From Xiphias gladius (taxonomy: Eukaryota > Chordata > Actinopteri > Istiophoriformes > Xiphiidae): 64,000 nucleotides of DNA. The stretch spans positions 25,131,829-25,195,828 of the forward strand of contig NC_053418.1 of assembly GCF_016859285.1 (NCBI RefSeq). Direction: 5' to 3'. How positions within the stretch are numbered: the stretch's first letter is position 1; each line of letters begins with the position of its first letter. Position numbers and translations under genes: made by a program. The notes below the pieces were generated by a model. The model saw only the letters and a list, made by a program, of their open reading frames with translations, did no database searches and had not been told where the DNA came from. Below, one piece after another: positions 10,601 through 29,439 of this stretch.

Positions 10601-13367
10601 ATTGATGCACAATTTTCCCACAATGTTTTCATAAGGAAATGGAGGAGCTGCTCACAGCTTTTGAAATGAATAAAATTGTGGAAGGAAGTGAAACAGCCTA
10701 AGGTTACATACATATGAAACTAATCAAAGTAAGTCGATTTTTTGCATACTAAACAGGAGAAACAGTATACTATAAATAAGCATATATTGTATATTCTACA
10801 GTTATGTACTGCAATATGGGACAGTGTTAAGTACAGCAGGCATATTCCCCATCAGCTCAGTGAGTGCTGTTCGCACCCTCACCTTTGATCATGTGGAAGA
10901 GGGGTATGAGAAAGATCATTCAATGAACAGACAGTATACTGTAGTCATTTCTACTCAAAATCTTTTGAGTTACTTGATTTTTTTCTAAACTGTGTTGCTT
11001 TCAAAAACACACCTTCTCATCAGTGCCATCTTTGCAGTCCTGATCTCCGTCACAGATCCACTCCTGCACCAGACACTCCTTGCTCTGGGAGCAGTGATGT
11101 TTGGTGGTGCAGACCGGTGCTTTGGTGCAGCTCTCTTCATCTGAGCGGTCCCAGCAGTCTGGGTGACCATCACAATGCATTTTGGCTGACACACACTGGC
11201 CACTGGTGCACTTAAACTCCGTGTCACTGCAGCCTTCATCAGCTACAGTGAGGAGGGGACATAGGTACCATCACACAAGTGTCCTGTAAAAGCAAAGCTT
11301 TTAGATATTATTTCCTAGTTCAGTAACTACCTACCACAGTCTGCCTCATCGGTGCCATCCCAACAGTCCCTCTCTCCATCACAGAGGAAGCTGTTAGGAA
11401 TGCAGCGGCTCTTGTCATCACATTGGTGAGCACAGCCTTCCACGTACTTTGCACATCCCAGTTCATCTGAGCGGTCCTGACACTGAGGAAAACCGTCACA
11501 CACCTGGCTCAACTCAATGCACTTCTTTCCATGGGCACACTGGAACTGGTCTGCAGAGGACACGTGGCATAATCAGGATGCTTGCAGGTTATATTTGAGC
11601 TTCAAACTGTGTGGTTTGTTCCCACCTTTGGTGGATTTAACAATCCTCAAAGAATCCTGTCTACACACCCCAAATCTCTGAGCTCTTCCTCTATGTAGTA
11701 TATTAATCCTATTGTTATACATGATGCTGTATGATGTTATTTCTACTAGTAGTTCTCATGTAATCAATACATAATGTGATGCCAAATTGCTGGCTGTCTG
11801 TACCAACATTACTGAAGCAATATCCTGTACAGTTAATGTACTTGGGAAAAAAAGTTATTTGATTCTGATGAGCTATCATCATGAGTTTATGCTATCCACT
11901 AGAGGGCAGTAAAGTAATTCTTAAACCACAAAGGGGCTCAAACCCACACAGACCAACCACCAGCTTACCCGTTTCACATGCTGATAAGCATTCTTCCTCA
12001 TCTGAGCCATCTCTGCAGTCTACTTCTCCATCACAGACATGGTTGTAGAGGACGCACTCTGCATCGTCCTTGCAGGGTTTGGCGCCCAAAGGACACTTGA
12101 TGGTGGTAGATGGGCCAACAGCTGCAGGAGGCTCAGGGTTTGTACTGGTCCTTTCTTCCTTTTCATACACATCTTCCTGGTCCTCTGAGTTAGATGCCAA
12201 ACAAAATGAACCCACATTACGATTCAAGGCTGTATTCTGTATAGTTCCTAAACATAGATTTGATCATCTCAAGTAAGATGAATATTCTTAAATCATTTTA
12301 ACCTACCACAGCTGGCCTCATCTGTGCCATCTAGACAGTCCTTCTCTCCGTCACAGAGGAAGGTTGCAGGCAAGCAGCGACTCTTGTTGTCACAGTGGTG
12401 AAAACAGCCCTCCGTCTGCGTCGTACATTGCAGTTCATCAGAACGGTCCTGACACTGAGCTACACCATCACAAACCTGGTCCCTGTCTATACACTTCTTC
12501 CCATGGGCACACAAGAACTGATCTGTTTGGACACAAGCATTAAACATTATGAGACAAGTAATGCCTTTGGCCTAAAAAAAGTATTATATGCAATTTGTGC
12601 TTGCATTTAAATCACTGGTATGTCTGATTGGATGCTAAATAGAATACTGAAACCCCAGTGACTTAATGACTATATGATACACACTCAAGTTGCCAGTTTA
12701 TTAGGTACACCTAGCTTAAACATAAGGCAGTCTTATTCAACAGTTCCACAAAAAATCCTACTTCATTATAATTAATGTTCAGTTTTTAGTCTTGTCTAAT
12801 TTGACTTCTAAACTCCTTTTAGTGATAGTCACAATTTTTAGTCATTCACAGAACTGTCCTATCCATCTGGAAAGGTTCAGACAAACCTCAGAATGGAATG
12901 CAAGTAGCACTTCAATTCACCATGCATTTGTGCATTCAGACTTATACCTCCATTACACGCAGATGCACAGTCCTCTTCATCTGAACCATCCCTGCAATCA
13001 GGCTCTCCATCGCACACATGGCTGTAGAGGACACACTCTGAGCCGTCCTTGCATAGTTTAGAGCCTAGGCCACACTTCAAAGGAACACTTCCACTGGAAA
13101 CAACTATTAAGAACAATTGAATAAAAAATGACTGAATGCATTTACCACAATTTGAAAAAATAAATAAATGAATAAAATCAGTTGATAATACATCCCCCAT
13201 CCTGTGTCTGAACTGAGAAACTTCACTTTTAATAAAGTTATAATGTGTAAAGTCTAATCAGGCTGTTTTTGTTGAAGGTTTAAAAGCAAATTCAGTACAC
13301 CAGGCTCACCTTGCAAAGACCCTGACAAATGCAACAAGACTGCACAAAGAAACAAACATCCACCCAT
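2949..13367 (-). CDS. lrp13: Lrp13-like LDL-receptor-family endocytic receptor (oocyte vitellogenin receptor type), 20 exons, complete
   Basis: Single-pass membrane lipoprotein receptor. Exons on the minus strand: 13310-13367, 12948-13103, 12307-12522, 11969-12184, 11335-11550, 11013-11242, 10187-10316, 9455-9645, 9040-9226, 8022-8234, 7702-7885, 7342-7543, 6974-7138, 6437-6637, 5462-6011, 5258-5377, 4861-4968, 4468-4701, 3955-4333, 2949-3120. Phases agree throughout and give about 1375 aa. Order: signal peptide (1-19); ten LDLa repeats with C-D-x-x-x-D-C/S-D-E signatures (about 20-450); two EGF modules (450-533); first YWTD propeller (534-800, with LYWID and VYWTD); EGF; second, more diverged propeller (856-1110); EGF plus one further LDLa (1115-1193); Pro/Ser/Thr-rich stretch; EGF; TM helix near 1285-1307 ([20 protein letters not shown]); tail of about 65 aa. 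The n+1 LDLa layout and short tail match the teleost Lrp13 yolk receptor. The receptor family is certain; the lrp13 name is from memory. The start is the ATG before [13 protein letters not shown]. Confidence 0.85.
3310..3470 (-). repeat. Interspersed teleost repeat, 'ttcatggcaatccatcc' family, copy 2 (partial)
   Basis: Reads in the reverse direction: TATGAATTTTGTACAGACAT and GTCAGCATGTTAGCAC, then a clustered 'gcatgctgatgctagcattt' segment typical of this family. It lies in the last intron of the lrp13-like gene. Confidence 0.5.
6052..6076. repeat. Poly(A) run
   Basis: Uninterrupted A tract in the lrp13-like intron beside exon 15, next to the short palindromic element. No coding meaning. Confidence 0.85.
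6222..6384. mobile_element. Palindromic MITE-like element, short deletion derivative (copy 1)
   Basis: The two ends are inverted: GAAGGAATAGTTCATTCTGG at left, and CCAAAATGTCTGACGATTCC followed by TTT at right. Internal TTTAGTTTAGCATGATTACT matches the core of the longer copies. It is about 165 bp, non-coding, and lies in the intron between the EGF exon 14 and propeller exon 15 of the lrp13-like gene. Confidence 0.6.
7587..7631. repeat. (CTAT)n microsatellite
   Basis: About eleven tandem CTAT units in the intron between lrp13-like exons 11 and 12. Confidence 0.9.
8480..8965. mobile_element. Palindromic MITE-like element (copy 2)
   Basis: Left arm: TTTGGAAATACATTTGCTTT, ATATGAAGCTACAGGCAGAA, GGGGAAACAGCTAGCCTAGC. 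The right arm holds the reverse complements: CTTTATGCTAAGCTAAGCTA, GAGTGATACTCTCATCTGTC. The two halves form a long imperfect hairpin with a poly(A) run in the middle. It lies in the intron between lrp13-like exons 9 and 10. Confidence 0.7.
9654..9678. repeat. (CA)n microsatellite beside an lrp13-like splice acceptor
   Basis: A (CA)n run begins within about 10 bp of the exon 8 acceptor (minus strand, exon edge at 9645). On the transcript it is a GU-rich stretch directly upstream of the splice site. Confidence 0.85.
12685..12790 (+). repeat. Interspersed repeat containing 'gccagtttattaggtacacc'
   Basis: CAAGTTGCCAGTTTATTAGG followed by TACACCTAGCTTAAAC is a block I recognise as repeated across many fish genomes. 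Only a short piece is present, in the intron between lrp13-like exons 2 and 3. Confidence 0.5.
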
Positions 13368-13495
13368 CGCCACAGATAAAATAAAACGGACCAAATGGTG
13401 CCAAGTGTGACAGTGCAGCATTTTATAATGGTACCAGGTGAGACCAATACAACCTAATTGAACACCTGAGTGAGGGGAGGAGCTACTGCTTCTTG

Positions 13496-13508
13496 CCATA
13501 TATATTAA
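13496..13508 (-). promoter_or_regulatory. TATA-like element upstream of the lrp13-like start codon
   Basis: On the minus strand the sequence reads TTAATATATATGG, about 130 bp upstream of the signal-peptide ATG at 13367, so transcription would start near 13470. Two CAGGTG E-boxes lie nearby at about 13430 and 13463. Oocyte genes are often driven by a TATA box plus E-boxes bound by Figla, but that link is inference here. Confidence 0.4.
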
Positions 13509-13509
13509 C

Positions 13510-15263
13510 CCAAGCAGTTGCAGTCGTTATATTATACATAAAGTGGAGTAAAAACATTAAAACTCATACTGGACACACTTAAATAAAAAAAAAACAGTAT
13601 AACTAATTGAATGATTTTTTTTAATGGACTGTTGTGTTTTGTTGTCAAGTGGAAACGCAAAACAAAAATTTAAAATTGACTTTGCCTCCGAACCTCTCTG
13701 AATGACAGATATAAAGCCATGCTGTCAAACAAACATTAGGGATTGTCAAGGACATGGGCCAGTGTTCAGAGGTGTTTTTATAATCCTCCAATCAGGTTTT
13801 GAATAGGCGGGATATAGGGCTCGTACGTAGCAATCACGTTTGTTGTGTTGTTACGGTCTACCTAACATAGCTAACTAGCTTCAGTAGCACTGGTAGCAAC
13901 TTGAGAGGAGCCTACCAGCCTTGTCAAAATTAGTTGCAGTACAATACAGTTCAGGCATTTTTTATGTCAACAAGGCGTTTAGAGGGCTGTGCGCGTAATT
14001 TTCTCAAAAAGCGGAGCTTTGGACCTTAAAACTTGGGTAACTATTGGAATGCTTTAGGCTGCTTTCTCGACTTTGAAGCATGTTGATGTGTGAGAGATGT
14101 ACGTTAGCTCCGTTAGCCTCGTTAGCCAGCGGGAGCCAGGGCTCAGTTTGGAAGAGTTCGTCCAAGATGCTAACTCATTTTGTTGTCTTTATTTTAGTAA
14201 AAGTCACAAACATCCAACAGCTACGTTTAAATAAAACATTACAACGTTTAAATTAATAAAGTGACATCTTGTATGATTAGAATCATTATAGCCTGGATTT
14301 ATTTGACAAGCTGACGTTAGGCAGTAAAGTAGCGCGACTTGACTGTTGCGCACAGGAGGTTTTTTCGTGGATCACAACAAAAGGATTTTTGATAACAAGC
14401 TGGCAGCTAGCTTGGTAAGCTAACGTTAGCTTAACAAGCTAGACGAGCAGTCCTCCATGAATTTCCTCCGATCTTCTTAGATCAATTATAGTATTTCGCT
14501 CGTCTGTTTATCTAAGACCCTTTAAGCATTTTGCTGTTTAAAAACCCAGAAAGCTAACGCTACTGAACTTATTGTTGTGATTTGAGTCAAGCAGCCCCCC
14601 CCGCCCCCCCCCCACCAGGTAGCTAGCTGCCGGCCTAGCCAAGCCAGTTGGTTTTAGGACTGGAGGGGGGGGGCTGTCACAAAAAACTCTCCTTGTTCAC
14701 ACTCTCCTTGTTCACTGTGCTGTTCATTATCTTATTCAATAGCTGGTCGTGATTGCTTGTGATGCGGCAGTATAAGGCACACCCCGTGTGTTGACTTTAT
14801 AAGTTTGCAAGTTAACTAGCTAAGATGTCGAGCAGTGTTTGTGACAAGCTAACATCGAGTGGACATTTCTGCTTGTTCAACTTGTTCAGCAACAGCTTAA
14901 CTTAATACAAGAGGCATTGATGTAACGTTTGCAATACCACTGCCAAAACAGCCTTATTACCATTCACTATTCGAAGTTTCATTGATTAATACTTGTCTTT
15001 TATTGTTTCGATCAGCTAGATATGGTTATTTTTATCTGTACCATGTTTTGTTTGTAATGATGTACATTGTGTGTGACTTTCTCCCAAGGTGTCCATCTCT
15101 TTTGACTATACCTTGCTAGCACTGGCTTCCACCCTGTGACTCACTGGTCTCTAGAGGGGCCCCGTCAGAGCAAGGGCCCAAACTGTAGCTCCAGGTCCCC
15201 TCTGTCTGTGTGTGTGAGAGCCTGTGTTGAGTCCTCTGGAGACTCCCGGCTTGTCCAGCTAAG
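13510..15263 (+). promoter_or_regulatory. Divergent lrp13/smad2 promoter region and smad2 5'UTR zone
   Basis: Roughly 1.9 kb between the two start codons. The stretch 13800-14700 is locally richer in CG and GC than its surroundings and is the likely smad2 promoter with its non-coding first exon. A possible acceptor, CTTTCTCCCAAG, at about 15088 would begin the exon holding the smad2 start codon. I could not fix the 5'UTR exon border. C-rich and G-rich runs occur at 14596-14613 and 14664-14672. Confidence 0.45.
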
Positions 15264-22696
<7,433 letters not shown>

Positions 22697-22922
22697 ACAG
22701 CTAAGAAAACGCCCAAAAAAAACGCAGCCCATTACAAAGATCATTAAATTCTAAACTTGTGAGTCCTTTCATGAAAAAAATGGAAACCCCACAGAATGAA
22801 TTTTCTGTAACATACTTCATAGTATTTGTGGCCCAGTTCCACATCCCTCTTTAAAATTTACACACACTTACATACACACACACACATACACACTGAAGAA
22901 CAAATGCACCTGCACTGTTTCT

Positions 22923-22926
<4 letters not shown>

Positions 22927-22973
<47 letters not shown>
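22927..22973. repeat. (CA)n microsatellite
   Basis: Long CA run in the smad2 3'UTR, so CA-repeat RNA would be part of the mature transcript. Confidence 0.9.
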
Positions 22974-22978
<5 letters not shown>

Positions 22979-24939
22979 GACTTTTCAGTAAAAAAAAAAA
23001 AATTGGCACTTTGTTACCCATCTATGTCATGCACCTTGTTAAATTGCTTTTCCCCAAATCCTTAATATTAGATCTATTTGTGGTACAAATAAAATGTATA
23101 TTGGTTTTTAGTCCAGGAAGTAGGGGAAATACCAAAAATATCTGTGAATAGTTTCTCAGTATTGAAGATTGCTTGTATGAGTAACACGAGCTTGAATGCT
23201 AAAATGATTTTTGTTCCAGCCGACCCCAACCATTGTTCTTAACCTAAGTTTACTTTTCTCTGGGAAACTTGGCCCCATCTTTTGTCAAGGGGAGGAGGCT
23301 TGGTGAAGAAACGATGGCCTTGGTGGCCGTTCTTCTCTGAAGGAAATGCCACAATGTGTTTTGTGAAATTTGATGGAATCGACTTTGCCAGAATGGCCCT
23401 TTTTTGTAACTCTTGACGTGTGTCTTTATAAGACATACCTGTTAATGGACAAATAGGAATGTTAGTTTAAAAAAACAAATCAAAACCCTAAACAAACTGC
23501 AAACTCATTCTGGCTGTATTTCTTTATAATCATACGGCACTCTACGTGTCCTTGGTTTAGTTGACATAAGTCCGCACTAAACAACCTGGTATGGAAGCTA
23601 AAGAAATGTTAGCCAGGTTTTGTAGGGTGCACTGGGCAGGGACCAGAGAATATCAGTTGTTATGTAAAAGCTTTTTTTTTTCTCTCCCTCTTTTTGACAC
23701 AACACTGGGAGTCCTGGGGCTCTCCAAGGTGAAGCATTAAACGGCTCACCAGGAGAAATTGAAGGTATCAATAAATTCATTCTGTTTTTAGCCTATATCC
23801 CCATTGTTTTGCTACTTTTTTGTATTCTCATGTATTTTTATATATAAATATACTTAAAATTTTCTGTCGTTCACTTTTTATTGGAGTAATATTTTCAAGA
23901 CCACAATTGTTTCTAAAGTGACATGGAGGGCATGGATCATTCCTTCATTTTACCCAAAAGTTTCAGTTTGAATTCCTTTCCAATAGCAGCTCTTTGTCTT
24001 GGTTTAAAAAAACAAAAACAAAACAAACAAACAAAAAAAAAATATCACTGCCCCAAATGATGTGTAGCCTGTTTCTATCCTTTGTCTTTGCAGAGAAATA
24101 TGGTGCATTTAAAGTACACAAAACAACAGATTTGCCTGAGACCCAAAATCTACTTTCCTGTAATGGTTCTAATGATTCCAGAAACATGTAAAACTTTGTA
24201 ATGGCCATTCTTTTATTCATCTCGTCACTTTTTTTGAAAAACACACGTGACCTCTTGTAGCCTTTTGGTGCTCAATTAAGCGGGTTAAGGTCAACCAGAT
24301 ATAATTGGCTTTCAAAATGTTACAGAAACATGGGAGGTGAGCAAGTTTCTTCCATGAGAAAAGAAGAGCGAATGTGCCTGCACACTGGGACATTCTGTGT
24401 TAATGTGTGTATTGTATTTGTTCTGTCTATAAAATACAGTATGTACAAGAAGACTTACTAGCTTAAACTCTGCCATTTTTGTCATTATGTGGCTGTTGCG
24501 AGTTTAACATGTTTTCCCCCTCCCTTCTTTTTCAATGTAAATGTTTACCTTACGGCACTAGTGATTGTACTTTAAGTGCACCTAGTGGCGTTTGGATTTG
24601 GGGAACTGAACCATGTGTTTAGGGTCCAGTGTTACATTGTTTTTATCTTTGGCCTACAACATATGAATGTGAAAAAAAACATTACAAAAACTGACGTGGA
24701 CCAGACGTACATATACATAACAGTAGTACAGTATGTGTGTATTTAACAGTAATCTTTTTGCAAAGCAGTCAGTACAGTAGATGTCGCAGTTGTTTTACCA
24801 GTAGAGGGCGGTATTGATAGAGCAGTTCCTTTTTTTTTTTTTTTTTTTTTTAATTTTTTAAAAAATATTTTTTTGTTTTTTTTTTCTGACCATAAGCTTC
24901 TCAGGCGTGTGGCATATTATGCAGACTTCATAAAACACT

Positions 24940-24945
24940 AATAAA
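24940..24945 (+). terminator. Polyadenylation signal of smad2
   Basis: AATAAA followed by a T-rich and then GT-rich region ((TG)n at 24974-25006), the usual layout of a cleavage site. No gene lies between it and the smad2 stop. Confidence 0.65.
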
Positions 24946-24973
24946 GATTTTTATTCTCATGAATCATGGGTCT

Positions 24974-24974
24974 G

Positions 24975-25006
<32 letters not shown>
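24974..25006. repeat. (TG)n microsatellite
   Basis: TG run just downstream of the smad2 poly(A) signal. Confidence 0.9.
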
Positions 25007-25007
<1 letters not shown>

Positions 25008-25245
25008 TCTTGATTGTGGCTATTAGGGATATTCAGTTCTGGAAATGTTATTAAAGACTGCTACCAAATATTGTATTTAACAGGGACACATTATACACAC
25101 CAACTGTTAAAAAGCAAACGTGGTGCTTCTGTAAAACAATTTCATCTTGGTTTAGGTTATTGCAACTTGCACTATGATACTTTTGTTAACTAATGTTTAA
25201 ATGTTTGGAGTAGCACAGTTATCAATGGTGGCTGACTGACTTTTA

Positions 25246-25740
25246 GCAGTGGTGGAAAGTGGTACATTTTCAAGTACTGTACTTCAGTACAAACTGGAAG
25301 TTATTGAGCATTTTTAGTTTTTATATGCTATATATACATTTAATTCACTGCATTTTGAAGGGAAACATACTTTTTATACCACTTACTTCATCTGAGAGCT
25401 AACGTTAATGTAAACTTAAATTAAATTAGCTCTACTAGGACAGCCGCAACATTAAAATGCTACTTACATTATATTTACATCATTGATGATAATCCAGTAA
25501 CATAATATAACTAGACATGAAATTTGACATGCAGCATAATGTCTATCTTTACTTCTGATACTTGATATATTTTGTACTTTAAGCTGATTGCTTAAATAAT
25601 GGTTAATGTACTTGATATATTTTGAATGCAGTAATATTCATTGAAATTGAGTCTTTTTTTTCTTCTTTTTAAAGTGTAGTATCACTATTTCACTCCAGTT
25701 TATTTAAGTACAAGGTCTGAGTACTTCTTTCCCACTGTTC
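25246..25740 (+). repeat. Interspersed teleost repeat, 'aagtactgtactt' family, longest copy
   Basis: Begins GTGGTGGAAAGTGGTACATT, AAGTACTGTACTTCAGTACA and ends TAAGTACAAGGTCTGAGTAC, TTCTTTCCCACTG. This is the familiar full-length arrangement of a very abundant non-coding repeat in perch-like fish. It fills most of the gap between smad2 and ier3ip1. Confidence 0.7.
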
Positions 25741-25885
25741 ATAAGGAAACGGGACACTGCACCGACTAACTGCACCTCGGTATTTGTGTATGCCAAGCGA
25801 AAAGGTTTGCCCCCCCAGCCACCGTAGGCTACGTCAGAAATACGTACTGTCAGCTATCTCACAGCTAGCTACTTGTCAAGACAAC

Positions 25886-26424
25886 ATGGCATTTACTTTG
25901 TATTCTCTCATTCAGGCAGCAATTCTGTGTGTCAATGCTGTCGCTGTGTTGCACGAAGAAAGATTTCTCAGTAAAAGTAAGTGGCTCTAGTCAAAACCGC
26001 GCCATTATATGTCATTTAAAATTCGAAACTGGGTTAGCTAATGCTAACTACGTTGTAACTTAAAAGCTAGAACAAATGTAGAGATTTCGGATATCTCGGT
26101 GAAGATCGACGTTGCTTAAAGTTGCTGTAGAAGCCTCTAATGAACAACGAAAGCTGTGTGACAGAGTAGTTGGTCGCTATTTAAATCTAATGAACACTTG
26201 TTACAATCTCCTACATTTAAAAGTTTGTTTTAGACAGCTTTATTAACAAAACCGATGTACAACAATCAGACATTACAGTGTTAGCTAAAGGTGGGAAATG
26301 TAATCACTGGTATAACAACAAATATAACACTATCTAGCGAAAATAGAATAAAAATACAATACTTTATTTTTTGAAAGAAAAATACTTAGTCAATTTTAAT
26401 TTTTCTATCTATTTTGTCGATCGA

Positions 26425-26462
<38 letters not shown>

Positions 26463-26716
26463 CCATCTTTAGTTGGCTGGGGAGTGGACCAAAGTGTCGG
26501 AGGATTTGGAGATGAACCAGGTGTCAGAGTGCAGCTGATGAACCTTGTCCGTTCTGTGAGGACAGTGATGAGAGGTGGGTGACAGTTGGTTCAATGGTGA
26601 CTGACACAGAAAATGCCCAGGGACACTTTCTCACGCCATGCTGTCTGTCTTGCCCCGCAGTGCCTCTGATCGCAGTCAATTCAGTCTGCATCGTGCTGCT
26701 GCTTCTGTTTGGATGA
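25886..26716 (+). CDS. ier3ip1: Immediate early response 3-interacting protein 1 (Yos1-like ER/Golgi protein), 3 exons, complete
   Basis: Small ER/Golgi membrane protein of the Yos1 family, linked to ER-to-Golgi transport and stress tolerance in secretory cells. Exons 25886-25976, 26473-26574, 26661-26716; 82 aa, the same length as the human protein. It starts MAFTLYSLIQAAILCVNAVA (first membrane segment, residues 2-20). The conserved middle is LHEERFLSKIGWG, GGFGDEPG and QLMNLVRSVRTVMR. It ends with a second membrane segment PLIAVNSVCIVLLLLFG. AATAAA signals follow at about 26957-26977. ier3ip1 also lies near SMAD2 in human 18q21, which supports orthology. A (GT)n run at about 26428-26459 abuts the exon 2 acceptor. 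Confidence 0.95.
26428..26459. repeat. (GT)n microsatellite
   Basis: GT run in ier3ip1 intron 1, ending about 14 bp before the exon 2 acceptor. Confidence 0.9.
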
Positions 26717-26989
26717 AGTGAAGTGACAGAAGATGTCATGAGAACATCTCCATCATCTCAGGAACCCTTCTGAAGAACTGTTTAAACTCTCTGACACACA
26801 GAATGTCTCCTGTCAGCTTGAGTATGAATGTTGTCAATTGATATTCCACATCAAGACATGGGACATTTATTAAGGCTTGTTTTATACAGCACAGTAATTC
26901 AAAATAAGTAAATGCAGCTATTTAGAATGGTTAACTTCCCTCTTTTTTGAATAGTATAATAAAATAGTAATAAAATTACACTTCACTGT

Positions 26990-28090
26990 TTTTTTTTGGG
27001 GGGGGGGCATTTATAAGCAATACATGTTCTTACACTTAAAATATATCAGTGAAGAACAACTATAACTAATGTGATGGAGTGACTGACTGGAAAATGTTTG
27101 TAAATATGTGCTACGGGGTTTTGTTTTAGAAATGATTGTGAATGAAGAGTTTTTAAACATTTCTCATAGTGTGCTAACAAGCCTCATGTCTTAAAATAGT
27201 CTAACGTGTCCTGTTTGTTCCAGTGCACTAGCCGTACTTTTAGCCACTGTCAAGGACAAGAGATCTGACAGATGGTGGCGGCTTTGATCAGTGACTGTCT
27301 GTAAAAACACTGAAGTTCTCTTAAGATCCAGCAGTTGAGGGGACAGTGCTGATCAACCGATTCTCTGTTTTTTGCACCTCTTACTGTGTGTTAGAAATTT
27401 TAGCAATAGCCTTAACACTGCCTGAAACCCACTTTCAAATTTGTGAAGCCTTCATTCTATTTGTGATAACACAAAAAAAATAGAAATTTCATTGCTATTT
27501 TCACATCTAGACCACATCAGTCCAGGTCCACTTCAAAAACCACTATATTTAGACTGGTTAAATCTACTGTACTCTTGCCTCCTAGCTGGACAACTGCAAT
27601 CTCTCCATAGATTTTCCAACCTTTACCTACATGAGCTATATCTGCATCATGTCCTACTCTTTTTCCTCCCACCTTGCAAATCCCATTTAACCAACCTGCT
27701 GTGGTCCTACATGTGTGACTTTATACAGATTATGGAGTCTACAGTTTTGTACCTCTGCGCATATTCCCACAAAGTGAGTGAGCCTACACAACAGAAATAG
27801 ATTTGACTGAGACATGCGTTTGACAATATAATAGGAACCACTGATGCTCCCAAGTGAAATCAGCATGTGTTATGTTTTTTTAAAACCATGTTTTCTATGT
27901 GAGGCCTGTGTGAAAAGTAAAGGGAACTGTGTAAAAAGAATATGAATGCATTTGAAGTTGTGATCACCGCATCACTGCATTTTCAGAAATGCATCACAGC
28001 GATGGTGGAAAACCTGTGTCTCTGAGACAAAGCGCTCTCTGGTTTCTATACAATTTCAATGTTTGGACCTCAGAGCTGAAGGAGTTCATA
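26990..28090. other. Gap between ier3ip1 and the EndoU remnant
   Basis: No supported gene. A G run occurs at 26998-27007. Around 27560-27620 one frame gives a faint LINE-like LDNCN motif, too weak to annotate as an element. Confidence 0.5.
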
Positions 28091-28099
28091 CTTGTCTAG

Positions 28100-29165
28100 A
28101 ATTGCCAATCCGGAGTTAACGGACATAGTCCAACGCCTGTGGGATATGAAGTGGCTGGTGGAGAGTGGACCTATAGTGAAACAGACAAGTGAGTACTCTG
28201 CTGTTGTCCAAGATGAAGGAGTGGTAGCTTCCAAGAAGTATGATGACTGCAAGGTACGTATTTTTATTTTTGACCCACATTAGTCTGAAAATGAATTTAA
28301 AATGACTGAATAGTGTTGCAGCTAAGCTGTCTTCTCTCAGTTTGCTAATTCGATCTGTTCTTTATTGGGACAAACTCCTGCACCAGAGTCGGTTGGCCTC
28401 GACGTGAATGTCACAAATGTGAGTTCTCCATAGTGGGATCATAAGTACCTGGTGAGCATAGGACATTTCATCTCTGACTTGAGGCTGTTTAGGAGTCAGC
28501 TAAATTTGATCTGGCTCCACCTCTACCACAGACAGAGAAGCACAGTGAGATACCGAAACAGCCATCCATTCCATACAGATGCTTGTCCATTTGTTAGATT
28601 CATCATTCAATCAGCATGTGTACAGAAAGCGATCCAGGGATTTACTACAATTGCGTAAAGGTTATCTAATTGTTTTGAAGTAATATTTTATTTTGTGTGG
28701 TATTGCAATACTGAAACATGCACCAGCCCGGACTCCTGTGGATTTGAGCATGTCTTTGTAAATCAAAATCTGGCACAGAAATCAATGATTTGCACAACTG
28801 GATCCAGTTGGACTTGGACTACAAAGAATGGAAAGCCAGGGAGCTTGACTCAGTAAGTGTAACAGTTCATCAGAAAGGAAATGGCATAATAACTTCATTG
28901 TTGTTTCTAAAATTCATGTGTTTCTGACCGCAGCTTGATCAAGGTGACCATGTCCTGAACCTCCAGTTCAGCTGGCGTGGTGTGGTGACGCCCATTGGAA
29001 GTGCCTTCATCGGGACCAGCCCTGAGTTTAAGATCGCCCTCTTCATGCTCGTCTTCCTCATGAATACAGAGAGGAGCGCCACGCTGCTGGTCAACATCAA
29101 CTAGTACCAGAAGGAGCTAGTGGTCATCAGACACAGACGCTCCCTCAGTTCCACATACCCCAAAC
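28100..29165 (+). pseudogene. EndoU-family (poly(U)-specific endoribonuclease) pseudogene
   Basis: Pieces of an XendoU-type RNA endonuclease lie in correct order. An exon at 28100-28253 gives NPELTDIVQRLWDMK. About 28480-28530 gives ISDLRLFRSQLNLIWLHLYH, matching the IWFKLYRR region. At 28726-28855 is DSCGFEHVFV, then in another frame LHNWIQLDLDYKEWK; these hold the two catalytic His positions and the Lys region. From 28934 comes GDHVLNLQFSWRGVVTPIGS, AFIGTSPEFKIAL, then RHRRSLSSTYPK. The catalytic exon changes frame midway, an in-frame TAG at 29102 interrupts the last conserved block, and other exons are missing or unreadable. No signal peptide or somatomedin-B module was found upstream. It is probably a dead copy; a functional parent would sit elsewhere in the genome. 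Confidence 0.75.
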
Positions 29166-29439
29166 TACTTGGCGGCAACAGTGATAGTCATCCTTATTTG
29201 AGAACATGGGACACAAATGGACTACGGTTTGGTTAGTACGGCACAGACCTGCTTAGGGTAGTGCAGGACACAGATGTGTTCATGTCTCTATTATTACAGG
29301 ATTCAATTATTTCCATAAATAACAATGTCAATAAAAAATACCTCATACTTTTTATAATCAAATATTTGTTGTCTTTTGTCTAGTTTCTTCAGCAAAGGCC
29401 TCCCTGTCCCCATGTTATTTATTATTATTGTTGTGGGAT

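Larger units (their letters stand above)
22697..24965 (+). other. smad2: smad2 3' untranslated region
   Basis: About 2.25 kb from the stop codon to the AATAAA at 24940-24945. It includes a (CA)n run at 22927-22973, A-rich and T-rich tracts (24007-24042, 24830-24888) and otherwise AT-rich sequence without coding potential. The extent is inferred from the first strong poly(A) signal. Confidence 0.6.

Noticed and set aside
27492-27800. 102-codon plus-strand frame and a faint LDNCN reverse-transcriptase-like motif
   Set aside because: Too short and diverged to assign to a LINE, and no other conserved block nearby.
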